From Rhodoferax sp. (lineage in GTDB: Bacteria; Pseudomonadota; Gammaproteobacteria; Burkholderiales; Burkholderiaceae_C): 5,488 nucleotides of DNA. The translations under genes were made by a program, and so were the position numbers. The notes under the pieces are model-generated. The model did no database searches and had not been told where the DNA came from. It worked only from the letters and a program-made list of their open reading frames with translations. Positions 1 to 5,488 of this stretch are shown here, one piece after another. Every line of letters begins with the position of its first letter. The stretch's first letter is position 1. The stretch covers positions 1 through 5,488 of the forward strand of contig JAURGS010000163.1 in the NCBI GenBank assembly GCA_030833685.1, given 5' to 3'.

Positions 1-153
1 CGACAGGATTAGCACCTCGTCTAGCAGGCGTGGCGGCGCAATTTTGTTGATACGCAGGCTGATCGATCGCTCAATGATCAGTGCAAGCGCCAAAACTGAG
101 CTCAAGATGAGAAACCAAATCGGCCATCCAGCGGCCTGTATGATCGAGAACAA
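1..153 (-). CDS. exbB: ExbB/TolQ/MotA-type proton channel protein, N-terminal part (cut by left edge)
   Basis: Partial gene reading leftwards off the window; 51 codons are visible. In the ExbB family the protein is an inner-membrane proton channel that works with ExbD to energise TonB-dependent uptake through the outer membrane. The visible N-terminus reads (M)FSIIQAAGWPIWFLI followed by a hydrophobic run to about residue 27, then a charged IERSISL segment and an APPRLLDEV stretch. This is the usual ExbB pattern of a short periplasmic start, a first membrane segment and entry into the cytoplasmic domain. The start is taken as TTG at 151-153: GGAG lies on the minus strand at 160-163 with a 6-base gap, no in-frame ATG or GTG occurs before it, and a stop lies upstream at 184-186. 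A TTG at 157-159 is too close to the GGAG. exbD would be expected next, beyond the left edge. TolQ or another family member is possible from so short a piece, but ExbB fits best. Confidence 0.8.
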   Translation of the reverse strand, partial: MFSIIQAAGWPIWFLILSSVLALALIIERSISLRINKIAPPRLLDEVLILS

Positions 154-502
154 ACACAACTCCGTTGCTTCTGTGTGATTGGATTATGGCGCAGCCCTTT
201 GCGCAGGCCGTTTTCTATCCTGTCGCAAGCCCGGGATGGACTGCCCTTGTGGATAACTTTGTGGAGAACAGGGCGATTGCCTGACCGTTGAAACATGAAA
301 TCGTTGAATGGCACCGGTTGGGTGTCTGATTGAAAATAAATAATCCTATTAAATCAACAACTTGTAATCATTTATCGGCTTTTGTTGCTATGGCTTTTAT
401 ACAAGGGATACCAAGCGTTACATGTGGAGTACTACCCCAGGATGTATGCCTTGACGGCTTGGGTTTTGCATTGGCAGCGCAGCCAGGCCAGGGGCTTGCC
501 CT
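154..502. other. Divergent intergenic region between exbB and xseA
   Basis: About 350 bases with no convincing gene. It separates the leftward exbB gene from the rightward xseA gene, so it should hold promoters for both. Contents in order are a small inverted repeat GCGCA/TGCGC at 189-204, a tandem pair of DnaA-box-like 12-mers at 247-270, and a very AT-rich stretch at 329-375 where only 8 of 47 bases are G or C. A second inverted repeat, CTTGTA (361-366) with TACAAG (400-405), lies further on. I could not find a well-spaced -35/-10 pair in either direction, although a TATACA at 398-403 could serve as a -10 for xseA. The one short minus-strand frame here (368-580) overlaps the start of xseA and resembles no protein I know. 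Confidence 0.6.
247..270. promoter_or_regulatory. Tandem pair of DnaA-box-like sequences
   Basis: Two adjacent 12-mers, TTGTGGATAACT (247-258) and TTGTGGAGAACA (259-270), are identical at 10 of 12 positions. The first contains TGTGGATAA (248-256), the exact complement of the consensus DnaA box TTATCCACA. The second (260-268) differs from the consensus by one base. Both have the same orientation and are 12 bases apart, roughly one helical turn. An AT-rich stretch begins about 60 bases to the right. DnaA binding is inferred from the match alone. With no dnaA or dnaN gene in view, the sites could regulate exbB or xseA or titrate DnaA rather than mark an origin. Confidence 0.45.
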
Positions 503-1813
503 ATGAATGCGGGCGACGGGGTTTGGCGCGTTGGTGCACTTTGCCGGGCAGTTGCTGACCAACTGAGCGCGCGCTTTCAAAGTGTGCAGGTGCGTGGCGA
601 GCTCTCGGGCCTATCGCGCGCCGCCAGCGGGCATGTCTACTTTGCGCTCAAGGACGATCAGGGTCAATTGCGATGCGCGATGTTCAAGCGTGCAGCGTCG
701 GGCCTTTTGTTCCAGCCCAAAGACGGTGACACTGTGGAGGTCACTGCCAGAGTCTCCGTGTACGAGCCGCGTGGGGACCTGCAGCTGGTGGTGGAGGACA
801 TGCGACGCTTTGGCCAGGGGCCATTGTTTGAGCAATTCCTCAAACTCAAGGCCAAACTGGCACAAGAGGGCCTTTTTGACGCCGATCGCAAACGCGAACT
901 GTCGAGCACACCACGCGGCATTGGTCTGGTGACATCGTTGCAGGCGGCCGCACTGCATGATGTGCTGACTGCATTGCGACGCCGTGCGCCACATGTGCCC
1001 GTGGTACTTGCACCAGCTGCCGTCCAGGGTGCACAGGCGCCTGGCGAGCTGGTTAATGCACTCCGGGGCCTGTACGCCTTGGTGGCCGTACAGCACAGCC
1101 AAGCCCATCGGCCCGCGCAAACCACCGATGTGACCATTGACACCATCATTTTGGTTCGAGGTGGCGGCGCCTTGGAGGACCTTTGGGCGTTCAATGACGA
1201 GCAGCTGGCCCGGGTGATTGCGCAAAGCCCGGTCCCGGTGGTGTGTGGTGTTGGCCACGAGACCGACTTCACTATTGCGGATTTCGTGGCTGATGTCCGG
1301 GCGCCAACGCCAACTGCAGCTGCCGAGCTTGCAGCCACGCCCAGAGAGGATGCCCAGCTTGAGATCAATGGCCTGCACAGGCACTTGCAGCAGGGCCTGC
1401 GACGCTTGCTTGATGCACACGATCAGCGCCTTGACACCCTGCAACAGCGCTTGGGCCGGCCCTCGCAGCGCTTGGCTGCGCAGCGCTTGCTCCTGACGCA
1501 GCATGCCAGCGCCCTGCGAGCTGGCTTGCGGCAGGTGCTGGCCCGCCATCATCAGCAACTGGATCGACTCGGTCAGGCCTTAACGCTGGCGCGGGAGCAT
1601 CGCCTGCAGCGAGTGGACGAGCGGCTGGTGCGCGCTGGCTTGCGTCTTGAACTGTTGGACCCGCACCGGGTTATCCAGCGGGGCTTTGCCTGGCTTAGCG
1701 ACGAGCAGGGCCATGCGGTGACGCGCGCTGAGCAGACCCGTGTTGGTCAATCTCTGCAAGCAACGCTACAGGACGGTAAGGTTGATCTGACGGTTCGCGG
1801 CCGTTCGGGTTGA
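503..1813 (+). CDS. xseA: Exodeoxyribonuclease VII large subunit XseA
   Basis: Catalytic subunit of exonuclease VII, a cytoplasmic metal-independent nuclease that, with several XseB subunits, degrades single-stranded DNA from both ends into oligonucleotides in repair. The protein has 436 residues (E. coli 456). An N-terminal OB-fold covers about residues 5-100 with VRGELSG at 30-36. The catalytic domain carries GIGLVTS (139-145), HDV (152-154), VRGGG (218-222), EDLWAFNDE (225-233), GVGHETDFTIAD (249-260) and RAPTPTAAAEL (266-276). R219, H252 and D255 line up in spacing with the E. coli residues R205, H238 and D241 reported as important, and D153 with D155. A Q/L/R-rich coiled-coil region (about 285-385) for binding XseB follows, then a C-terminal DPHRVIQRGFAW motif (386-397). 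The ATG at 503 has AGGGGC at 490-495. xseB is not in the window. The large antisense frames here are shadows. Confidence 0.97.
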   Translation: MNAGDGVWRVGALCRAVADQLSARFQSVQVRGELSGLSRAASGHVYFALKDDQGQLRCAMFKRAASGLLFQPKDGDTVEVTARVSVYEPRGDLQLVVEDMRRFGQGPLFEQFLKLKAKLAQEGLFDADRKRELSSTPRGIGLVTSLQAAALHDVLTALRRRAPHVPVVLAPAAVQGAQAPGELVNALRGLYALVAVQHSQAHRPAQTTDVTIDTIILVRGGGALEDLWAFNDEQLARVIAQSPVPVVCGVGHETDFTIADFVADVRAPTPTAAAELAATPREDAQLEINGLHRHLQQGLRRLLDAHDQRLDTLQQRLGRPSQRLAAQRLLLTQHASALRAGLRQVLARHHQQLDRLGQALTLAREHRLQRVDERLVRAGLRLELLDPHRVIQRGFAWLSDEQGHAVTRAEQTRVGQSLQATLQDGKVDLTVRGRSG

Positions 1814-1819
1814 AACTTT

Positions 1820-1825
1820 TACAAT
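1820..1825 (+). promoter_or_regulatory. Probable -10 element of a sodB promoter
   Basis: TACAAT lies 7 bases after the xseA stop and 32 bases before the sodB ATG, matching the TATAAT consensus at five of six positions. This placement and sequence are common before betaproteobacterial genes. No good -35 is visible at 16-18 bases upstream, because that sequence is the GC-rich end of xseA, so the site may need an activator or be weak. I see no recognisable Fur or SoxR/OxyR site. The inference is that sodB can be transcribed independently of xseA. Confidence 0.45.
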
Positions 1826-1847
1826 CGAGTTTTTCGCCAAACCCAAA

Positions 1848-1854
1848 AGAGGAA
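1848..1854 (+). promoter_or_regulatory. Ribosome binding site fixing the sodB start
   Basis: AGAGGAA ends 3 bases before the ATG at 1858, and its GAGG core sits 5 bases before it. The same frame is open back to a TTG at 1810, but that codon lies next to the xseA stop and lacks such a site. This settles the start at 1858. Confidence 0.75.
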
Positions 1855-1857
1855 TCC

Positions 1858-2439
1858 ATGGAACATACCCTGCCCAATCTGCCTTACGCGATCGACGCCT
1901 TGGCGCCTCACTACAGCAAAGAGACCTTGGAGTTTCACCACGGCAAGCACCACAACGCTTATGTGGTGAACCTGAACAATTTGCAAAAAGGCACCGAATT
2001 TGAATCGATGGCGCTGGAAGACATTGTCAAAAAATCAAGCGGCGGTGTTTACAACAATGCGGCCCAAATCTGGAACCACACTTTCTTTTGGAATTGCATG
2101 AAGCCCAATGGCGGGGGTGAACCCAGCGGTGCCTTGGCTGCTGCCATCAACGCCAAATGGGGCAGCTACAGCGCGTTTCGCGAGGCTTTTGTGAAGTCGG
2201 CAGTCGGTAACTTCGGCTCGGGCTGGACATGGTTGGTCAAAAAGGCTGACGGTTCGGTCGACATCGTCAACATGGGCGCCGCCGGCACCCCGCTGACCAC
2301 GGCCGACAAAGCCCTGCTCTGTGTGGATGTCTGGGAGCATGCCTACTACATCGACTACCGTAACCTGCGGCCCAAGTTTGTTGAGACCTTCCTGGACAAG
2401 TTGGTCAACTGGTCGTTTGCGCAAGCCAACTTTGGTTGA
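1858..2439 (+). CDS. sodB: Iron superoxide dismutase SodB
   Basis: Converts superoxide into hydrogen peroxide and oxygen in the cytoplasm. The protein has 193 residues, the same size as typical FeSOD, and no signal peptide. All four metal ligands are present at the E. coli numbering: H27 (in EFHHGKHHNAY), H74 (in AQIWNHTFFW), D157 and H161 (in DVWEHAYY). The glutamine at position 70 in NNAAQIWNH and the GGGEPSG loop (85-91) favour iron over manganese. GNFGSGWTWLV (117-127) and the DYRNLRPKFVE tail are also standard. C155 replaces the threonine I would expect in LLTVDVWEH, close to the metal site but not a ligand. The start at ATG 1858 gives the standard MEHTLPxLPYAIDALAPHYS beginning. The gene follows xseA by 44 bases, is probably served by its own promoter, and is followed by two hairpins. 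Confidence 0.97.
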   Translation: MEHTLPNLPYAIDALAPHYSKETLEFHHGKHHNAYVVNLNNLQKGTEFESMALEDIVKKSSGGVYNNAAQIWNHTFFWNCMKPNGGGEPSGALAAAINAKWGSYSAFREAFVKSAVGNFGSGWTWLVKKADGSVDIVNMGAAGTPLTTADKALLCVDVWEHAYYIDYRNLRPKFVETFLDKLVNWSFAQANFG

Positions 2440-2447
2440 TGCCCAGC

Positions 2448-2463
2448 GCACAGCATGCTGTGC
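2448..2463. terminator. Perfect 16-base palindrome after sodB, possible terminator hairpin
   Basis: GCACAGCATGCTGTGC begins 9 bases after the sodB stop codon and is its own exact reverse complement. As RNA it would form a 6-base-pair stem with a CAUG loop. It is followed only by ATTTGG, so the uridine run of a classical intrinsic terminator is poor. It could work with the next hairpin to stabilise the 3' end of the sodB mRNA, or it could be a protein-binding palindrome. Confidence 0.4.
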
Positions 2464-2467
2464 ATTT

Positions 2468-2488
2468 GGTCTGGCGCCATGCCAGATC
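2468..2488. terminator. Second hairpin downstream of sodB
   Basis: TCTGGC (2470-2475) and GCCAGA (2481-2486) form a perfect 6-base stem around a 5-base loop, GCCAT. Adding a G-U wobble and a G-C pair outside extends it to 8 pairs (2468-2488). It starts 5 bases after the 16-base palindrome. No T-run follows, so termination activity is uncertain. Tandem hairpins of this type are common 3' ends in GC-rich bacteria. Confidence 0.35.
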
Positions 2489-2538
2489 ATGGATTGACTT
2501 CAAGGGGAGCGCCCGAGTGGGTGCCCCCGTCCCCGTCC

Positions 2539-2551
2539 GCTCCGACGGAGC
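2539..2551. other. Short GC-rich inverted repeat ahead of ccoG
   Basis: GCTCCG (2539-2544) and CGGAGC (2546-2551) are exact complements around a single A, within a C/G-rich segment between the sodB hairpins and the ccoG start. With a one-base centre it cannot fold into a full RNA stem, although a four-pair stem with a larger loop is possible. It could equally be a protein-binding palindrome. It has no known consensus that I recognise. Confidence 0.25.
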
Positions 2552-2598
2552 CTGGCTTCGTTTGGCGCCACCCGTGTGCCCTCACCCGCTGAACCGCC

Positions 2599-4035
2599 TT
2601 GACGAAAAAGGCCTTTGATCGCCCAGAGGGGCCTGCCCCGATACCTCTGGTTCAGACCGGTGGTGGTGATTGGATGGTCGAGGCGCGGCAAAAAATCTAC
2701 CCGCGTAGTGTTCGTGGTTCGCTGACCAACTGGCGTTGGTTGATGGTGGGGCTCACCCAACTGGTTTTCTACGGACTGCCCTGGCTGACATGGGGCGGGC
2801 GCCAGTCCGTGTTGTTCGATCTGGGCACGCGTCGTTTCTATGTTTTTGACCTGGTGCTGTACCCGCAGGACTTTGTTTACCTCACCCTCTTGCTGGTGAT
2901 ATCAGCCTTGTCCTTGTTTTTATTTACTGCAGTGGCAGGGCGTCTGTGGTGTGGGTTTGCCTGCCCGCAAACGGTTTACACCGAAATTTTTCTCTGGGTT
3001 GAGAGGCGCTTTGAGGGAGACCGATCGGCCCGCATGCGTCGTGACGCGCGCGGCTTTGCGCCAGACAGGTTGATTCGAAAGACCGCCAAACACCTGGTCT
3101 GGTTGCTCATTGGCCTGTGGACAGGCCTGACATTTGTAGGCTATTTCACGCCGATCCGGGATCTGCTGGCTCATTTGATGCAAGCCAACCTGGGGTCTTG
3201 GGAAATTTTCTGGACTTTTTTTTATGGTTTGGCCACTTACGGCAACGCCGGGTTTTTGCGCGAGTTGGTGTGCAAGCACATGTGCCCTTACGCCAGGTTT
3301 CAAAGTGCCATGTTTGATCAGGATACGCTGATCGTGACCTATGACAGGGCCAGAGGCGAGCCGCGCGGCGCACGGTCCCGACAGGCCGATTTGGCTCAGT
3401 CGGCTCTGGGTGCTTGCATCGACTGCAGCCTGTGTGTTCAGGTTTGTCCCACCGGGATCGATATCCGTGAGGGCCTGCAGTACGAATGCATCAGCTGCGG
3501 TGCGTGTGCCGATGTGTGTGACTCTGTTATGGACAAGATGGCATACCCACGTGGCTTGGTGCGCTTTTCCACACAAAATGCGATGCAGAACCAGTGGACT
3601 TCGGCGCAGACCTGGCAGCGGGTTTTGAGGCCGCGGGTTCTGGTTTATGCCGTGATTTTGCTTAGCCTGGTCGTTGCCGTTGGGATCAGCTTGGCCCTGC
3701 GAAAGCCGTTCAAGGTTGACGTTGAGCGCGACCGAGGGGTGATGGCCAGGGTGGTGAATGCTGGCTATGTTGAAAACGTCTACCGTCTGCAGATCATGAA
3801 CGCAACCGAGCGCGCGCAAAGCTACCGGCTGAGCGCCCATGGCATGCCAGGACTGGTCTTGATGTCGGGGGATACGCATGCTATCGGCGCCACCTTGGCT
3901 CAAACTCTGCCGGCGCGCTTACAGATTCCTCCCGGGACTTCGTCCCCAGGTGTTTACGAGGTATTTTTTGAAATCGAGGCCATCGAAAGCGGGCAACGCA
4001 TCCGAGAAAAAACCACTTTTGTGGTGCCGCGCTAG
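2599..4035 (+). CDS. ccoG: Cytochrome c oxidase cbb3 accessory protein CcoG (FixG/RdxA family)
   Basis: Inner-membrane polyferredoxin needed for making cbb3-type oxidase. The Rhodobacter capsulatus homologue is reported to reduce Cu(II) for copper delivery. The protein has 478 residues. Membrane segments are at about 46-64, 93-113, 164-184, 202-220 and 346-366. Two CxxxCP motifs at membrane edges are present, C118/C122 (CGFACPQTVYTEIF) and C225/C229 (CKHMCPYARFQ). Two complete 4Fe-4S motifs follow: C273, C276, C279, C283-P and C297, C300, C303, C307. A C-terminal Ig-like FixG_C domain (about 370-478) contains YRLQIMNATE. The start is uncertain. TTG at 2599 lies just after an in-frame stop (2590-2592) and has no clear Shine-Dalgarno. 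The first ATG is at 2674 (residue 26), but the PIPLV segment before it resembles homologues as I remember them, so I keep TTG. No ccoNOP genes are visible nearby. Confidence 0.93.
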   Translation: MTKKAFDRPEGPAPIPLVQTGGGDWMVEARQKIYPRSVRGSLTNWRWLMVGLTQLVFYGLPWLTWGGRQSVLFDLGTRRFYVFDLVLYPQDFVYLTLLLVISALSLFLFTAVAGRLWCGFACPQTVYTEIFLWVERRFEGDRSARMRRDARGFAPDRLIRKTAKHLVWLLIGLWTGLTFVGYFTPIRDLLAHLMQANLGSWEIFWTFFYGLATYGNAGFLRELVCKHMCPYARFQSAMFDQDTLIVTYDRARGEPRGARSRQADLAQSALGACIDCSLCVQVCPTGIDIREGLQYECISCGACADVCDSVMDKMAYPRGLVRFSTQNAMQNQWTSAQTWQRVLRPRVLVYAVILLSLVVAVGISLALRKPFKVDVERDRGVMARVVNAGYVENVYRLQIMNATERAQSYRLSAHGMPGLVLMSGDTHAIGATLAQTLPARLQIPPGTSSPGVYEVFFEIEAIESGQRIREKTTFVVPR

Positions 4036-4113
4036 ACGCCCGCTGGCCTGAGTCGCCGTCTGGCCGTGCACGACATGGGCCAGGCAAGACAACGGCGCTT
4101 GGGCCCCGCCACC

Positions 4114-4119
4114 TACAAT
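4114..4119 (+). promoter_or_regulatory. Probable -10 element of the surE-pcm promoter
   Basis: TACAAT lies 22 bases before the surE ATG at 4142, in the 106-base gap after ccoG. It is the same hexamer, at a similar distance from its gene, as the one ahead of sodB. No good -35 is visible at 16-18 bases upstream. The element overlaps an alternative in-frame ATG at 4118, which argues against translation starting there. Confidence 0.45.
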
Positions 4120-4141
4120 GCGCCGGCCGAAAAAGAACACC

Positions 4142-4900
4142 ATGAAAATACTGATCTCCAATGATGACGGCTACCGCGCGCCAGGCATCGTGGCCCTGTA
4201 CGAGGCGCTCAAGGACATCGCGCAGGTTGAGGTTGTGGCCCCTGAGCACAACAACAGCGCCAAGTCCAATGCATTGACGCTGCACACCCCTTTGTATGTC
4301 AATACGGCAGACAACGGCTTTCGTTATGTGAACGGCACGCCGGCTGATTGTGTGCATATTGCACTCACCGGCTTGCTCGACTACCGCCCTGACCTGGTGG
4401 TCTCGGGCATTAACAACGGCGCCAATATGGGCGACGACACGATCTACTCTGGCACGGTGGGTGCGGCCATGGAAGGCTATCTTTTTGGTGTGCCGGCTAT
4501 CGCGTTTTCTCAAGTGGAGCGAAATTGGCGTCATCTGGACGCCGCAGCAGAGCGGGCCAAGGCGTTGGTTGCGCAAATGATGTCTCAGGGCTTGATTGGC
4601 AACGCAGCGTGGCTGCTCAACGTGAATATACCGAGCCTGCCGCTTGAGTCGCTAGGGCAGGTCAAGCTGTGCCGCCTGGGTCGACGTCACGCTGCAGAAC
4701 CCGTGATCCGACAGCAAAATCCGCGTGGGGAAACCATGTACTGGATAGGGGCCGCTGGCGAGGCCAAAGATGATGCAGAAGGAACTGACTTTCACGCGAC
4801 AGCGCAAGGGCATATCGCGCTCACCCCGCTGAAGGTGGACCTGACCGATCACGAAAGCCTGGGCTACTGGGTGCAAACCGCCGCCCGGCTCAGAACTTGA
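4142..4900 (+). CDS. surE: 5'/3'-nucleotidase SurE
   Basis: Cytoplasmic metal-dependent phosphatase acting on nucleoside 5'- and 3'-monophosphates, and in some species short polyphosphate, linked to stationary-phase survival. The protein has 252 residues (E. coli 253). The four metal ligands are present: D8 and D9 in ISNDDGY, S39 in APEHNNSAKSN, and N90 in VVSGINNGANMG, matching E. coli D8, D9, S39 and N92. GTPADCVHIAL (64-74), DDTIYSGTVGAAMEG (97-111) and WLLNVNIP are further family signatures, and EGTDFHATAQGHIALTPL forms the C-terminal part. Start: ATG 4142 gives the universal MKILISNDDGY beginning. An in-frame ATG at 4118 would add eight basic residues and overlaps the putative -10. The ribosome binding site is weak (AAAAAGAA). 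pcm begins 11 bases after the stop, so the two are very likely one operon. Confidence 0.97.
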   Translation: MKILISNDDGYRAPGIVALYEALKDIAQVEVVAPEHNNSAKSNALTLHTPLYVNTADNGFRYVNGTPADCVHIALTGLLDYRPDLVVSGINNGANMGDDTIYSGTVGAAMEGYLFGVPAIAFSQVERNWRHLDAAAERAKALVAQMMSQGLIGNAAWLLNVNIPSLPLESLGQVKLCRLGRRHAAEPVIRQQNPRGETMYWIGAAGEAKDDAEGTDFHATAQGHIALTPLKVDLTDHESLGYWVQTAARLRT

Positions 4901-4911
4901 GTTTGCTCTTG

Positions 4912-5488
4912 ATGGCGTCCTCACCGCCAGACCGTGGCAAAAAGCGCCCGGGCTTTCCCGCGCGACTCGGCCCTGCCAGCCCGGTTCGATCGGGCGCCGC
5001 GCCGGCGTTCAAGACCGCCTTGCCCAATGCGCCACGCACCGCATCTGCTGCTGGAGTCGGCTTGGACTCCAGTGCGGTGCGACTCAAAATGGTGCATCAG
5101 ATCGCATCGCGTGGCACTTGCGATCCTCGCGTCATGTCGGCCATGCAGTCTGTCGAGCGCCATCGCTTTGTGGACTCGGCGCTGGCCAATCAAGCCTACG
5201 AAGACACCAGTTTGCCGATTGGCTTGGGGCAGACCATCTCCAAGCCCAGCGTGGTTGCCCATATGCTGACGCTGCTGTGCGCAGGGCGTGATGCAAAGTT
5301 GGGGCGCGTTTTGGAAATTGGAACGGGCTGTGGTTACCAGGCGGCTTTGCTCAGTTTGATGTGCACTGAGGTGTACTCCATCGAGCGTTTGCGTGGCCTG
5401 CATGACAAGGCGCGCGCGAATTTGCGCCAGCTTCGATTGCCCAACGTTCATCTCCTGTTTGGTGATGGCATGGCCGGGTTTGCCAAGG
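4912..5488 (+). CDS. pcm: Protein-L-isoaspartate O-methyltransferase, N-terminal 192 residues (cut by right edge)
   Basis: Repairs aged proteins by transferring methyl groups from S-adenosylmethionine to L-isoaspartyl residues. The frame is open to the window edge without a stop. Core signatures are VERHRFVD (81-88), QAYEDTSLPIGLGQTISKP (94-112, substrate-binding loop), the SAM-binding motif VLEIGTGCGYQAALLS (133-148), and YSIERLRGLHDKARANLRQL followed by FGDGMAGF near the edge. E. coli Pcm (208 residues) begins at about residue 60 of this protein. The first 55 residues or so are an Ala/Pro/Arg-rich, low-complexity extension starting MASSPPDRGKKRPGFPARL. The ATG at 4912 is the first good start after the surE stop (11-base gap), although its ribosome binding site is weak. 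A later ATG at 5089 (residue 60) would give an E. coli-like length but would cut off the conserved-looking GLDSSAVRLK. About a third of the domain should lie beyond the edge. Confidence 0.93.
   Translation, partial: MASSPPDRGKKRPGFPARLGPASPVRSGAAPAFKTALPNAPRTASAAGVGLDSSAVRLKMVHQIASRGTCDPRVMSAMQSVERHRFVDSALANQAYEDTSLPIGLGQTISKPSVVAHMLTLLCAGRDAKLGRVLEIGTGCGYQAALLSLMCTEVYSIERLRGLHDKARANLRQLRLPNVHLLFGDGMAGFAK

Noticed and set aside
189..214. GCGCA/TGCGC inverted repeat followed by TTTT as a terminator
   Set aside because: The stem is only 5 pairs, the T-run is 7 bases away, and it lies upstream of both divergent genes where no transcript should end.
102..314. 70-residue minus-strand frame over the exbB start
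   Set aside because: It is in a different frame from the ExbB-like sequence and has no protein-like features.
368..580. 70-residue minus-strand frame between exbB and xseA
   Set aside because: It overlaps the xseA start, has no recognisable motif and no convincing ribosome binding site.
611..1558. Long minus-strand open frames opposite xseA (also 664-1368)
   Set aside because: They lie antisense to a clearly real gene, show no recognisable domain, and are expected from codon bias in GC-rich DNA.
1810..1857. Upstream TTG start for sodB
   Set aside because: It adds residues not found in FeSODs, while the ATG at 1858 has a strong ribosome binding site.
2440..2598. FNR/ANR operator upstream of ccoG
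   Set aside because: The closest match, TTGACTTCAA near 2494-2503, has a 2-base rather than a 4-base centre and does not fit the consensus.
2920..3903. 327-residue minus-strand open frame opposite ccoG
   Set aside because: It is a shadow of ccoG: no family resemblance, odd composition, no ribosome binding site argument.
4118..4141. Upstream ATG for surE
   Set aside because: It overlaps the probable -10 element, and the SurE family begins with MKILISNDDG at 4142.
3881..4576. 231-residue minus-strand frame spanning the ccoG end and surE
   Set aside because: It covers the ends of two well-supported plus-strand genes and the control region between them, and has no recognisable protein signature.
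4921..5451. Minus-strand frame opposite pcm
   Set aside because: The plus strand encodes an unmistakable isoaspartate methyltransferase here, so the antisense frame is a shadow.
1..5488. CRISPR arrays, insertion sequences, tRNA or rRNA genes, phage or defence systems
   Set aside because: I saw no repeat-spacer pattern, terminal inverted repeats, transposase or RNA gene signature. The window reads as conserved core chromosome.

Overview
The window looks like ordinary chromosome from a betaproteobacterium of the order Burkholderiales, most likely family Comamonadaceae (Rhodoferax, Limnohabitans or Polaromonas-like). I base this on recognising family-typical protein wording in XseA (TSLxAAALHDV), SodB, CcoG and SurE, on moderately high GC with a few AT-rich control stretches, and on TACAAT-type -10 elements just upstream of genes. 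The assignment comes from memory of these families, not from a database search.

Layout. At the left edge the minus strand carries the first 51 codons of an exbB/tolQ-type proton-channel gene that begins at a TTG codon. A gap of about 350 bases separates it from the divergent plus-strand genes. This gap holds a tandem pair of DnaA-box-like 12-mers and a very AT-rich stretch. Five plus-strand genes follow: xseA (exonuclease VII large subunit), sodB (Fe superoxide dismutase), ccoG (cbb3 oxidase assembly polyferredoxin), surE (nucleotidase) and pcm (protein-L-isoaspartate methyltransferase, cut by the right edge). All complete genes are intact, and their motifs and lengths are close to the family norm.

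How the genes relate. They are housekeeping and stress-maintenance functions: DNA repair, superoxide removal, iron-sulphur and copper chemistry for a low-oxygen oxidase, and nucleotide and protein-damage repair. surE and pcm are 11 bases apart and almost certainly co-transcribed. The surE-pcm pairing is the classical one known from the surE-pcm-nlpD-rpoS cluster of other proteobacteria. xseA and sodB are 44 bases apart, but sodB appears to have its own -10 element and a strong ribosome binding site. ccoG sits alone, away from any visible ccoNOP genes, and is preceded by several small hairpins.

I found no mobile element, CRISPR array, tRNA, rRNA or unknown multigene system. The points most worth a second look are the DnaA-box pair beside AT-rich DNA, the orphan position and weak start of ccoG, the perfect 16-base palindrome after sodB, and the proline/alanine-rich N-terminal extension of Pcm.
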